A stretch of 64,000 nt of DNA. Source: Pseudomonas chlororaphis subsp. piscium (GTDB lineage: Bacteria; Pseudomonadota; Gammaproteobacteria; Pseudomonadales; Pseudomonadaceae). This document shows positions 25,911 through 34,120 of the stretch, one piece after another (the stretch's first letter is position 1; each line of letters begins with the position of its first letter). The stretch spans positions 1,860,001-1,924,000 of the forward strand of contig NZ_CP027707.1 of the NCBI RefSeq assembly GCF_003850345.1, given 5' to 3'. The translations under genes and the position numbers were made by a program. Under the pieces are notes generated by a model, which was not told the DNA's origin, did no database searches, and saw only the letters and a program-made list of their open reading frames with translations.

Positions 25911-27944
25911 TCATGGCACTTCGACGACAGCGGCCACGCCGGGTTGGTGGCGGGTCAGGCGGCACCATTTGTGCCAGGTGAATTGCAGTTGCAGCAGCGC
26001 CGCCCTGGCCATTTCCAGATTCTGTTCCGGCAGTTGCGGCGCCTGCTCCAGGGCCTTGAGCAGGGCGACGGTCGGAGCGTCCAGTCGGTCGCTGCGGCGT
26101 GGCGTCGGTCCGCCCGACTTGAGCAGCGTGGCGATGCTCTGCAGGTAGTGCCCGCGTTCGACACCCAGAGCGCCGGTCGCCGCGCCCAGGCTGGCGCGCA
26201 ATTGCAGCAGTTCATCGCCCAGGTCGAGCCCGAGCAGGCCGTTGTCCCAGTGCTGGCGGCGTTCCTGGGGCAGGCTTTCGGAGTAACGCGCCAGGCGGAT
26301 CAGGCGGTCGGCCATGCGCCCGCCGAACCAGCTCTCGGCTTGCTCCAGTGGGCGCGAGGTGAGTTGCGCCAGGTCGAACAGCGAGGCGCGGAACATCCGT
26401 CGATAGTGATGTTCGCCGGGGTTGAGGCTGACCAGGCGGAACACCAGGACCGCGATGCCGACGCCGACCAGGGTGGCCATGGCCTTGTTGAGGAAGTTGG
26501 CCAGGTCGTAGGTCATCAGGTTGCCGGGGCCAACGTTGTTGACGAAAAAGATGCAGAACGCCGACGCGATCGGCGCCATTCGCGGATTGCTCATGCACAG
26601 CGAGGCGCAAAACAGTGGCACCCCGAGACCCAGGCACAGCAGCGGGAAACCGTCCCAGCCGGGTAGCAGTCCCAGGCCGACGAAGCCGGCGACTGGCACC
26701 GACAGGGCGATGCCCTTGAGAAAGTTGAGGCTGGAGGCGGAAGGGTTTTCCCGGCCGGCGAACAGGCTGAGCACCACCCCGCAGATCGACACCGCGCCCA
26801 GGCCGGAGGGCCAGGCCGAGAGCACCCAGAAGCCGGCCACGGCGAGAAACGCCAGGGCGCTGCGCAGGCCGCCGAGAATGCCTTGCTCGATATCCCGATG
26901 CCAGGACAGGGCGCCAGGCGCGCCATGGGGCACTCGGCCCTGCTCGACGGCCTGCAGGGTCTGCGCGCTGCGTTCCAGCAGCGCTGGTACCTGAGCCAGC
27001 TGCATCAGGCACAGATGGGCGTCCTGCGACAGGCTGCGGTCTTGCAGCGCCTCTTGAAGGCGTGCCGACAGTTGGGCGATATCCTCCTCGCGGCTGTGTT
27101 CCAGGGCCGTGGCCAGTTGTTCGATCAGGGGGGCCACGCTGGCATTCGCCGCACTGTCGAGCATCAGCCGCTGGCGGGCCACGCCGCGGGCGGCGCGCAG
27201 CAGGCTCAGCAAGTCGCGGCTGAGCACCCGCAGGGCCTGGGAGCGTCGCCGTCCCTGGGGGCCTTCGAACCAGGCGTGATCGCGCTGGGCATCGACCGCC
27301 ACCAGCTTGCCGAGGGCTTCCAGCAGCCCCTTGCGCTGGTCCTGGCCGATCAGCTCGGAGGCTGCGGCGCGCATGCCGGCTTGCCAGGCCAGCTTGCCCT
27401 GGGTGGCCAATGCCTGCTCGACCCGGCGCGGCCAGAGTACGGTGCTGGCGATCGCCGCGCAGATGATGCCCAGGCTGATTTCCGAACAGCGGGCCACGGC
27501 CTGGTCGAACACCTGCAGTGGATGGGCGGTGGCGGGCAGGGCGATGATCGCCGCGGTGTAGCCGGCCAGTACGAAGCCGTAGGACGCGTGATTGCGCAGC
27601 AGCGAGGCGCCGGTGGTGCAGAAGGCCAGCCACAGCGCCATGGCCAGCAGAAACAGCAGGGGGGCCTGGCCGAACAGGCCGATCAGCACGATCGAGGCCA
27701 GGGCCCCGCTAAAGGTGCCGAGCAGGCGGAAGGCGCCCTTGGCCAGAACCATACCGCTGCTGGGCTGGCTGACGATGAAGACGGTGGTCAGAGCCCATTG
27801 CGGCTGCTCGAGGTTGAAGCGAAAGGCCAGGTACAAGGCAATGACCCCGGCGATCATGTTCCTGATGGCGAACAGCAGGTCGTTGCGGCTGGGAGCCAGG
27901 ACGGCCAGCCAGAAATCGGGGATTCGCAGGGTGGGGCTTTTCAT
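25911..27944 (-). CDS. FUSC-family inner-membrane exporter (AaeB/YccS-like)
   Basis: A 677-aa protein with two blocks of about five to six membrane helices, residues 25-160 and 360-500, each followed by a soluble helical region. This is the FUSC/AaeB layout of aromatic-acid or fusaric-acid type exporters. Diagnostic segments are AIRNMIAGVIALYLAFRFNLEQPQWA near the N-terminus and GLRSALAFLAVAGFWVLSAWPSG at the second block. It is not accompanied here by AaeA or AaeX partners. A 31-bp dyad lies 14-44 bp upstream of its start and probably binds a MarR-type or similar repressor. Confidence 0.87.
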   Translation of the reverse strand: MKSPTLRIPDFWLAVLAPSRNDLLFAIRNMIAGVIALYLAFRFNLEQPQWALTTVFIVSQPSSGMVLAKGAFRLLGTFSGALASIVLIGLFGQAPLLFLLAMALWLAFCTTGASLLRNHASYGFVLAGYTAAIIALPATAHPLQVFDQAVARCSEISLGIICAAIASTVLWPRRVEQALATQGKLAWQAGMRAAASELIGQDQRKGLLEALGKLVAVDAQRDHAWFEGPQGRRRSQALRVLSRDLLSLLRAARGVARQRLMLDSAANASVAPLIEQLATALEHSREEDIAQLSARLQEALQDRSLSQDAHLCLMQLAQVPALLERSAQTLQAVEQGRVPHGAPGALSWHRDIEQGILGGLRSALAFLAVAGFWVLSAWPSGLGAVSICGVVLSLFAGRENPSASSLNFLKGIALSVPVAGFVGLGLLPGWDGFPLLCLGLGVPLFCASLCMSNPRMAPIASAFCIFFVNNVGPGNLMTYDLANFLNKAMATLVGVGIAVLVFRLVSLNPGEHHYRRMFRASLFDLAQLTSRPLEQAESWFGGRMADRLIRLARYSESLPQERRQHWDNGLLGLDLGDELLQLRASLGAATGALGVERGHYLQSIATLLKSGGPTPRRSDRLDAPTVALLKALEQAPQLPEQNLEMARAALLQLQFTWHKWCRLTRHQPGVAAVVEVP

Positions 27945-27957
27945 TCGCAGGGCACAT

Positions 27958-27988
27958 AGATAGCTAGCTAATGATTAGCATCGTATCT
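27958..27988. promoter_or_regulatory. Extended dyad operator upstream of the FUSC exporter gene
   Basis: The outer arms AGATA/TATCT and inner arms GCTAAT/ATTAGC share the same centre at 27973, giving 11 of 15 symmetric positions. TAGCTAGCTA (27961-27970) overlaps it. The size and AT-rich form suit a MarR or LysR-type binding site that controls the exporter. Confidence 0.55.
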
Positions 27989-28075
27989 ACTTGCCTGAAA
28001 AATTCCAATGAAGATTTTTCCGCGTCTGGCGAGGATGCAGGCGGGTAGGGGAGCGGGGTTTATTGGAGGGAGAAG

Positions 28076-28110
28076 AAAGAAAAAGGGCCCTGCACGGATG
28101 GCAGGGCCCT
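28076..28110 (-). terminator. Intrinsic terminator after the MlaA-like gene
   Basis: Perfect 10-bp stem AGGGCCCTGC/GCAGGGCCCT (28084-28093 with 28101-28110). On the minus strand it is followed by a T-rich run, 8 nt past the MlaA-like stop codon. Confidence 0.88.
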
Positions 28111-28117
28111 GGAGGAA

Positions 28118-28906
28118 TCACTCGGCGATTTGCAACTTGCGGGCTTCGGTGTAGACGTAGCGGACTTTCTCGTATTCGAACGGCGAGTCCAGCTGGCCAT
28201 AGCGGAAGCCGGTCTGATAGCGCTTGTCGATACCGCGCAGGACCCAGAGCTCCGGGTGGTTCGAGCTGACCTCGGAAACGTTGAGGAAGTTGATCGCCGA
28301 CTCGGTGGTGTAGTCCACGGCCAGCCCGGCGGTGTCGCGAAGGTTCGAGGGGCCGAGGATCGGCAGGACGAAATAGGCGCCGCCCGGCACGCCGTAGAAG
28401 CCCAGGGTCTGGCCGAAGTCTTCGCTCTGGCGTGGCAGGCCCATGCTGGTGGCCGGGTCCCAGAGGCCGCCGATACCGATGGTGGTGTTGACCAGCAGGC
28501 GCGCGGTGGTGTTCAGCGAGCGCTGGCCCTTGAACTGCAGCAGGCTGTTGACCAGGTTGGGCACGTCGCCCAGGTTGTTGAAGAAGTTGCTCACACCGGT
28601 GCGCAGGAAGCTCGGGGTGATGTAGCGGTAACCGTCGACCACCGGCAGGAACACCCACTGATCGAAGCGGTAGTTGAAGTGGTACACCCGACGGTTCCAC
28701 GACTCCAGCGGGTCGTAGACGTTCAGCGCACTGAGGCTCGAGCGCTCGAACTCGCGCTGGTCCAGGCCCGGGTTGAACTTGAGTCGCTTGAGGGGCTGGG
28801 TGAAGCCGTCCTCGTCTGCGACCACGGGTGTCGCGGCCTTGCTGTCGTCGGCATTGGCATAGCCTGTGCTGAACAACGCAGCGATGAGCAGGAGATGTTT
28901 AGCCAC
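28118..28906 (-). CDS. mlaA: MlaA/VacJ-family outer-membrane lipid-asymmetry protein
   Basis: A 262-aa MlaA homologue, the outer-membrane part of the Mla system that removes misplaced phospholipids. The core motifs are present: DPLESWNRRVYHFNYRFD, LVNTTIGIGGLWDPAT, and GVPGGAYFVLPILGPSNLRD. The GTG start at 28906 follows TGGAG with 7-nt spacing and overlaps the upstream hydrolase gene by 8 bp. The signal sequence (residues 1-19, ending YANA) has no Cys, so this copy is not a lipoprotein, unlike E. coli MlaA. No other mla genes are nearby. Confidence 0.87.
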   Translation of the reverse strand: MAKHLLLIAALFSTGYANADDSKAATPVVADEDGFTQPLKRLKFNPGLDQREFERSSLSALNVYDPLESWNRRVYHFNYRFDQWVFLPVVDGYRYITPSFLRTGVSNFFNNLGDVPNLVNSLLQFKGQRSLNTTARLLVNTTIGIGGLWDPATSMGLPRQSEDFGQTLGFYGVPGGAYFVLPILGPSNLRDTAGLAVDYTTESAINFLNVSEVSSNHPELWVLRGIDKRYQTGFRYGQLDSPFEYEKVRYVYTEARKLQIAE

Positions 28907-30197
28907 GGAAGAACTCCAGCATGGCGTCGCTGTTGACGCGGTAGTTGAGGTTGCCGCAATGGCCGCCATGGGGGTAGACCGTCAGCCGGTTGCCAAAGGT
29001 CTTGCGCAGGAACCCCAGGTCGCCCGGGCCGAGGATCACGTCGTCGGCGTTGTGCATCACGGCGATTTTCGGGCTGTCCTGCAGGTAGTCCTTGAGCGCG
29101 TACAGGCTCACCTGGTCGATCAGTTGCAGCACGCTGCCGCCGTCGGTGCGGGCGCGCCACATCGGAATCACCTGCTCGGTGATGTAGCAGTCGAAGTCGC
29201 ATTGCATGGCGCGCTTGAGGAATGGGGTGAGGCTGGTGCCTTCGCTGATCGGGTACTTGGGTGGGGTGATCAGGCCGCGGCGGTTGATCAGGTCCGAGGT
29301 GAACGCGATGTCGGCGGCGGAGAAGCGGAACGAGGTGCCGATCAGCATCGCCATCTGCTCGTTGCTCAGGTGCTGCTTGGACTGCTGGAAGTCGTAGAGC
29401 AGGGCATCGTTGAGATCGATGTAGCCCTTCTGCTGGAAGTAGCGGGTCAGCTTGTTCAGTACCAGCTCGTAGAAGGTGGTGGTGTTATTGATGCCCTTGA
29501 CCTCGGTCTGCACCAGCTTGTCGAGGTTGGTGATGGAGGTATAGAGGTTGACCGGTGGGTTGAGCAGCAGGACCTTCTTGAAGTTGAAGCTGCGTCGGGT
29601 TTCGTCCAGCTTGCTGACGAAGGCCGCATCCAGGGCGCCGAGGCTGTAGCCGGTGAGATAGAAGTCGGTGACCGGCAGTTTCGGGTTCTGCGCGCGCACC
29701 GCCTGCATCACGCGGTATATGTCCTCGGCGTCTTCCTTGGTCACGCCGGGGGTGGCGAACCGCGAGGCGGCGCTGATGAAGTCGAAGCTGGTGGGCGAGG
29801 ACAGCTGCACCACGTGGTAGCCGGCCTGGTAATAGAGCTTCTTCAGGTATTCGTTGAGGCTGCTGTCATACCGCGCGCCAGTGCCGGCGATGAGGAAGAT
29901 CAGTGGTGCGGCATGGTCCTGCTCGGCGATGCGGTAGGTGAGCTTCTTCACGGCCCAGAAGTTGTCCGGCAGGATGAACTCGCGCTCGGGGCGCAAGGTC
30001 AGGCTGCGGTCCGCCTGATTGATATCGTCATTGCTCGGCAGCTTCGGACGCAGGTCCGGCGGAGTGGTGGCAATGGTCGCCTCGAACGGATTGGTCAAGG
30101 GGTAGCCATAGCTGGCGGCATCGATGTCGACCGCGAGCGCGGACGCACTCGAGATAAGGCCGCCAAACAGGGCAGCGAAGCGCAAGGAACGGAGCAT
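28899..30197 (-). CDS. Exported alpha/beta-hydrolase-fold protein, coupled to mlaA
   Basis: A 432-aa protein with an N-terminal signal sequence (residues 1-22, ASALAV). APLIFLIAGTGARYDSS forms the oxyanion strand, GYSLGALDAAF the nucleophile elbow (G-x-S-x-G), and ADDVILGPGDL plus HGGHCGNL supply the Asp and His. It is therefore a likely periplasmic serine hydrolase, perhaps lipase or esterase. Similar proteins are sometimes mislabelled as serine/threonine kinases. It is translationally coupled to the MlaA-like gene, suggesting a shared role in envelope lipids. The start at 30197 follows CAGGGA. Confidence 0.8.
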   Translation of the reverse strand: MLRSLRFAALFGGLISSASALAVDIDAASYGYPLTNPFEATIATTPPDLRPKLPSNDDINQADRSLTLRPEREFILPDNFWAVKKLTYRIAEQDHAAPLIFLIAGTGARYDSSLNEYLKKLYYQAGYHVVQLSSPTSFDFISAASRFATPGVTKEDAEDIYRVMQAVRAQNPKLPVTDFYLTGYSLGALDAAFVSKLDETRRSFNFKKVLLLNPPVNLYTSITNLDKLVQTEVKGINNTTTFYELVLNKLTRYFQQKGYIDLNDALLYDFQQSKQHLSNEQMAMLIGTSFRFSAADIAFTSDLINRRGLITPPKYPISEGTSLTPFLKRAMQCDFDCYITEQVIPMWRARTDGGSVLQLIDQVSLYALKDYLQDSPKIAVMHNADDVILGPGDLGFLRKTFGNRLTVYPHGGHCGNLNYRVNSDAMLEFFRG

Positions 30198-30438
30198 GAC
30201 TAAATCCCTGTAGAGGAAGGTGCCGAGTGAAGTTCGCAGGCTATGACCACCGGGTTGCTGCCGAAGTGCCATGGCACGGCACAAAAAACGATCGAGGCAG
30301 GGCAAAGCCGGATCGGCGGTAATAGTCGCCAGACGATACACTTTGCCGCTGTTTGCTCAACAGTTATCTGTGTAACAGGCTTGCTTACCGGCCTCGGGCG
30401 ATTATGCTGGGCGCCGTTTTCGCTTATCGGAGTGCTTC

Positions 30439-30810
30439 ATGTCCCGCCGTCTTCCCTTGATTCTGCTGCTTGTTGTCCTGCCGATGTGGCTGGCCGCCAG
30501 TTATGGCGTGCGCTACGGCTTTATGGAGGACGCTCGATGGGTCGGCGTCTGTGTTGACGAGGCCAGCCGCTGGGAGTGCCAGGCGCGTTCCAGCCTGGGG
30601 TTGCTGATCCACTTCAAGGTCATGGGCTGGGCGGCGCTGGCGGCGTCGCTGATCGCCTTCGTGGTTCCGGGCCGTGCCGGCTGGAGCCTGGCGGTGCTGG
30701 CGCTGCTGTTCGGCTTTCCGGCGCTGGCGCTCTACAACACCAGCCTGGCGGTGTTTGCCATCGTGATCGGCGCCTTGCGGCTGGTGCGGGCGCCTCGCGC
30801 GGTGGCGTGA
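30439..30810 (+). CDS. Small inner-membrane protein of unknown function
   Basis: A 123-aa protein with four hydrophobic stretches (about residues 5-24, 52-66, 72-88, 95-112) and a conserved-looking periplasmic segment with two Cys (VGVCVDEASRWECQARS) that could form a disulfide. I recognise no family. The start follows GGAGTGCTTC. It is followed by a bidirectional terminator and converges on the GH17 gene. Confidence 0.75.
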   Translation: MSRRLPLILLLVVLPMWLAASYGVRYGFMEDARWVGVCVDEASRWECQARSSLGLLIHFKVMGWAALAASLIAFVVPGRAGWSLAVLALLFGFPALALYNTSLAVFAIVIGALRLVRAPRAVA

Positions 30811-30827
30811 GACCAATCGCCGGTAAT

Positions 30828-30859
30828 AAAAAAGGGATGACCATGGTCATCCCTTTTTT
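30828..30859. terminator. Bidirectional intrinsic terminator
   Basis: A perfect 32-bp palindrome, AAAAAAGGGATGACCA and its complement, lies between convergent genes and has A and T tracts at the ends. Confidence 0.9.
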
Positions 30860-30869
30860 CTGTCAGGCC

Positions 30870-32423
30870 TCAGGCCTTGCGAGCCCGCAAGCTGCGCCAC
30901 AGGGCGGCGACCATCAGCACGCTGACCAGGGCCCAGCCCCAGGCCTGTTGGTTTTCCAGGCCTTCGCGATACAGCTGAGGGGCAATGCCGGCGCCGACGA
31001 TAAAGGTCAGCAGGGCGATTTCGCGACGTGGCACCCGCACCGGGCGGCACAGGTAGACCAGGGCCGGCAGGAGCAGGGCCGCGCTGGGGAAGCTGCGATA
31101 ACGTGGGTCGAACACCAGTTCCAGCATCATCACCGCGGCGGCGAAACCGGCGGCGGCGAGCAGCCAGCCGGCATGTTTTTCCAGGCTGTCGAAAGCGCGT
31201 TGACGCCAGCCGGTGCGGGTGCTCAGGCTCAGTGCCGCGTGGGCCAGCACCAGCAGGTTCAGGGCCAGCAGCAGGGCCGCCCAGAACCATTCCCCGGCAA
31301 AGCGGCTGGTGGCCCGCGCCAGTTCGCCCCAGGCGCCGATGGAGCAGGCGGCGAGGGCGCCGAGCAGGGGCAGGACCAGGGCCGCGCGAGTGCCGCGGAC
31401 CCGGCCACCGAGGATCAGCGTGGCGAGGAAGATCACTCCGCCCACGCCCAGCCACAATGGCCAGTAGGGCAGGTTCGACACCGGCCCGGCGAGCACGCCC
31501 TTGTCCTGGCGATCGGCATCGAACAGCCCCCAGTAACCGCCGACCGCGCCTTCGCTGGCGCGTTTCCACGGCTGGTCGAAGGCCTCGATCAGGTTGTAAT
31601 GCCAGCCATTCTGTTCGGCCATGACCACAAAACCACGGATGAACTTGGCCTCGTTGACCCGGCTCGGCAGGGCGGTTTCGCGCTGGCGGCCTTCGCTGGG
31701 CCAGCCGGTTTCGCCGATCATCACGTCCTTGGGCGCGAATTTGTTGCCGAACACCTGGCGCACCTGGGCCACATGGTTCAGCGCGGCATCGATGTTGGAC
31801 GGATCGTCTTCCCAGTAGGGCAGCAGGTGAATGGTCAGGAAGTCCACCGCCGGCGCGATTTCCGGGTGCTTGAGCCAGAACTCCCAGACGTCTGCGTAGG
31901 TGACCGGCTGTTTGACGTGGGCCTTGACCTTGTTGATCAGCCGGGCCAGTTGCGGGCCGGTGACTTCCTTGCGCAGCAGGGCTTCGTTGCCGACGATCAC
32001 CGAGCTCACCACATCCGGGTTGGCATTGGCCGAGGCGATCAGCAGGTCGACCTCTTTTTCGCTGTCCACCGGGTTGCTGTTGACCCAGGCGCCGATCATC
32101 AGCTTCAGGCCGTGCTTGCGCGCCAGGTCCGGCAGGGCTTCGAGTCCGGTCATGGAGTAGGTGCGAATGCACTCGAAGCGCGTCGCCAGCAATGCCAGGT
32201 CGGCGTCCATGCGCTCCGGGCGCAGTTTGAACGGCTGGTCGAAGGGCGACTGGTCCTTGTCGAACGGGGTGTAGGACGCGCATTGCAGCTTGTGGCTGGC
32301 GCTGGCGACATCCGGCAGCACCACCGGTTGGCCGAGGCCGTACCAGAAGCCGCAGAGCGCGAAGAGCCCCAGCAGGCAGGCGAATAGATAGGGCAGAAGC
32401 GGGAAGCGGGCAATCGAGGGCAT
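30870..32423 (-). CDS. Membrane-tethered GH17-type glycosidase/transglycosidase (beta-glucan related)
   Basis: A 517-aa protein. A membrane anchor at residues 9-29 is followed by a GH17 barrel (about 45-310) containing both catalytic Glu motifs, VIVGNEALL (acid/base Glu147) and the signature MIGETGWPSEG (nucleophile Glu238). Seven to eight hydrophobic segments then fill the C-terminal 200 residues. GH17 enzymes act on beta-1,3-glucans. Pseudomonas relatives are annotated as beta-(1,6)-glucan synthases and take part in periplasmic glucan making or branching. No glycosyltransferase neighbour (ndvB-like) is present here. The start at 32423 puts the anchor near the N-terminus. Confidence 0.82.
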   Translation of the reverse strand: MPSIARFPLLPYLFACLLGLFALCGFWYGLGQPVVLPDVASASHKLQCASYTPFDKDQSPFDQPFKLRPERMDADLALLATRFECIRTYSMTGLEALPDLARKHGLKLMIGAWVNSNPVDSEKEVDLLIASANANPDVVSSVIVGNEALLRKEVTGPQLARLINKVKAHVKQPVTYADVWEFWLKHPEIAPAVDFLTIHLLPYWEDDPSNIDAALNHVAQVRQVFGNKFAPKDVMIGETGWPSEGRQRETALPSRVNEAKFIRGFVVMAEQNGWHYNLIEAFDQPWKRASEGAVGGYWGLFDADRQDKGVLAGPVSNLPYWPLWLGVGGVIFLATLILGGRVRGTRAALVLPLLGALAACSIGAWGELARATSRFAGEWFWAALLLALNLLVLAHAALSLSTRTGWRQRAFDSLEKHAGWLLAAAGFAAAVMMLELVFDPRYRSFPSAALLLPALVYLCRPVRVPRREIALLTFIVGAGIAPQLYREGLENQQAWGWALVSVLMVAALWRSLRARKA

Positions 32424-32764
32424 GGTCAGGCCGTCAGGAAACAAAGCCGGGCATCTTACCCGGATTTGCCGCTGCCCAGGTGGCCTGCATGATTTTGACA
32501 TGCAAAGTTCGGGCGGGATTGGGCGACTGTTTTTGGCATGCCCTGATTACTGGCGAACGGGTGTCGTTGCTGAATGTTTTGAGGTCGCAGTCAGAGCAGG
32601 TCGCCTTTGGCGTCAGGTTGATGATCGACGCGTCAGAGCTCTCATAGGGCAATCGCGCTGATGTTCGAGCAAGTCGGTGGGGCGTGATGAGGGCGCTGGG
32701 CACCATAACAACAGGTTGACGCGGCTCGGCACCCGTCGGGCGCAGCACTTTCGGGGAAGTAACG
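32424..32764. other. Intergenic region upstream of the betaine-binding protein gene
   Basis: A 341-bp divergent spacer without a convincing gene. It contains an imperfect CCGGG/CCCGG hairpin near 32448 and an inverted repeat TGCATG-N7-CATGCA (32486-32504) that could be an operator for either flanking gene. I see no RNA gene. Confidence 0.5.
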
Positions 32765-33616
32765 ATGAAGATGCGACGACTCTTAGGCGCAGGTGCCGGT
32801 CTGGTACTTGCGATCAGCTCCACCCTGGCCAGTGCCGACAGCAAAACCCTGAGCATCGGCTATGTCGACGGTTGGTCGGACAGTGTGGCGACCACCTATG
32901 TAGCCTCTGAGGTGATCAAGCAGAAACTCGGTTATGACGTGAAGCTGCAGGCCGTGGCGACCGGGATCATGTGGCAGGGCGTGGCTACTGGCAAGCTGGA
33001 CGCCATGCTGTCGGCCTGGCTGCCGGTGACCCACGGCGAGTACTGGACCAAGAACAAGGACAAGGTGGTCGACTACGGCCCCAACTTCAAGGATGCGAAA
33101 ATCGGCCTGATCGTACCGGAGTACGTCAAGCCCAAGAGCATCGCCGACCTGAAGGGTGACACCAGCTTCAAGAACAAGATCGTCGGTATCGACGCCGGCT
33201 CGGGCGTGATGCTCAAGACCGACCAGGCCATCAAGGACTACGGTCTGAACTACAAGCTGCAAGCCAGTTCGGGCGCGGCGATGATTGCCGAGCTGACCCG
33301 TGCCGAAGAGAAGAACGACTCCATCGCGGTCACCGGCTGGGTGCCGCACTGGATGTTCGCCAAGTGGAAGCTGCGCTTCCTGGACGATCCGAAAGGTGTT
33401 TACGGTGCTGCTGAAACGGTCAACAGCATCGGCAGCAAAGGCCTGGAGAAGAAAGCGCCTGAGGTTGCGGCCTTCCTGAAGAAGTTCCAGTGGGCCTCCA
33501 AGGATGAAATCGGCGAGGTGATGCTGGCGATTCAAGAGGGCGCCAAGCCGGAAGCAGCGGCCAAGGACTGGGTGGCCAAACACCCTGAGCGCGTCGCCGA
33601 GTGGACCGCTAACTGA
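32765..33616 (+). CDS. Glycine betaine/choline-type ABC transporter substrate-binding protein
   Basis: A 283-aa OpuAC-family periplasmic binding protein with a signal peptide (1-24, TLASA). Family segments are TLSIGYVDGWSDSVATTYV, MWQGVATGKLDAMLSAWLPVTHGEYW and VTGWVPHWMFAKWKLRFL. The several Trp residues (W35, W-rich WLP and WVPHWMFAKW) are those that form the aromatic cage for quaternary amines. No permease or ATPase gene adjoins it, so it is an orphan binding protein serving a Cbc/ProU-type transporter elsewhere. A strong terminator follows. Confidence 0.88.
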   Translation: MKMRRLLGAGAGLVLAISSTLASADSKTLSIGYVDGWSDSVATTYVASEVIKQKLGYDVKLQAVATGIMWQGVATGKLDAMLSAWLPVTHGEYWTKNKDKVVDYGPNFKDAKIGLIVPEYVKPKSIADLKGDTSFKNKIVGIDAGSGVMLKTDQAIKDYGLNYKLQASSGAAMIAELTRAEEKNDSIAVTGWVPHWMFAKWKLRFLDDPKGVYGAAETVNSIGSKGLEKKAPEVAAFLKKFQWASKDEIGEVMLAIQEGAKPEAAAKDWVAKHPERVAEWTAN

Positions 33617-33645
33617 TCGCGGAAGTGTCTAGATAGCAGATCTTG

Positions 33646-33678
33646 AGGCCGTCGGGTGTTCGCACCCGACGGCCTTTT
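33646..33678 (+). terminator. Intrinsic terminator
   Basis: A 13-bp stem AGGCCGTCGGGTG with CACCCGACGGCCT closes a TTCG loop and is followed by TTTT. It lies 30 nt past the betaine-binding protein stop. Confidence 0.93.
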
Positions 33679-33808
33679 GTTTTGGCCGGTGCAAAAGTGC
33701 CTGTAAGGGGGGCTGTCGTTCTAATACTAAGGTCGTCTGGAACCGGCTCCAGAGCTGCATAGAGTGGACTACGTTCCAACTAAAATCTGTGCTGCGAGGA
33801 TAAAAACA

Positions 33809-34120
33809 ATGAACGACAGCATTTACCTCTCGATTCAAAACAGCTCGCGTTTCAAGGAGCTGGTCAGCAAGCGCGAACGATTCGCCTGGATACTGTCGGC
33901 GATCATGCTCGGGCTTTATTCGGGCTTCATCCTGCTGATTGCCTACGGACCCCATGTACTGGGGGCAAAACTCAGTCCTGAATCATCCATCACCTGGGGC
34001 ATTCCCATTGGTGTCGGGTTGATTGTCGCGGCCTTTGTCCTGACCGGTATCTACGTGCGACGCGCCAACGGCGAATTCGACGACCTGAACAATGCGATTC
34101 TCAAGGAGGCTCAGCAATGA
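33809..34120 (+). CDS. yjcH: DUF485 membrane protein (YjcH), partner of the acetate symporter
   Basis: A 103-aa protein with two membrane helices (about 25-47 and 63-85) and the typical DUF485 start [20 protein letters not shown]. It accompanies sodium-solute symporters for acetate and overlaps actP by 4 bp (ATGA), so the pair is translationally coupled. GCGAGGA precedes the ATG. The leader AAAAACAA (33802-33809) matches AAnAAnAA, a possible Hfq/Crc repression site. Confidence 0.88.
   Translation: MNDSIYLSIQNSSRFKELVSKRERFAWILSAIMLGLYSGFILLIAYGPHVLGAKLSPESSITWGIPIGVGLIVAAFVLTGIYVRRANGEFDDLNNAILKEAQQ

Noticed and set aside
28899..30197. Serine/threonine protein kinase, as similar proteins are sometimes labelled
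   Set aside because: No kinase motifs (HRD, DFG, glycine loop) are present, while a G-x-S-x-G elbow and a hydrolase Asp/His pair are.
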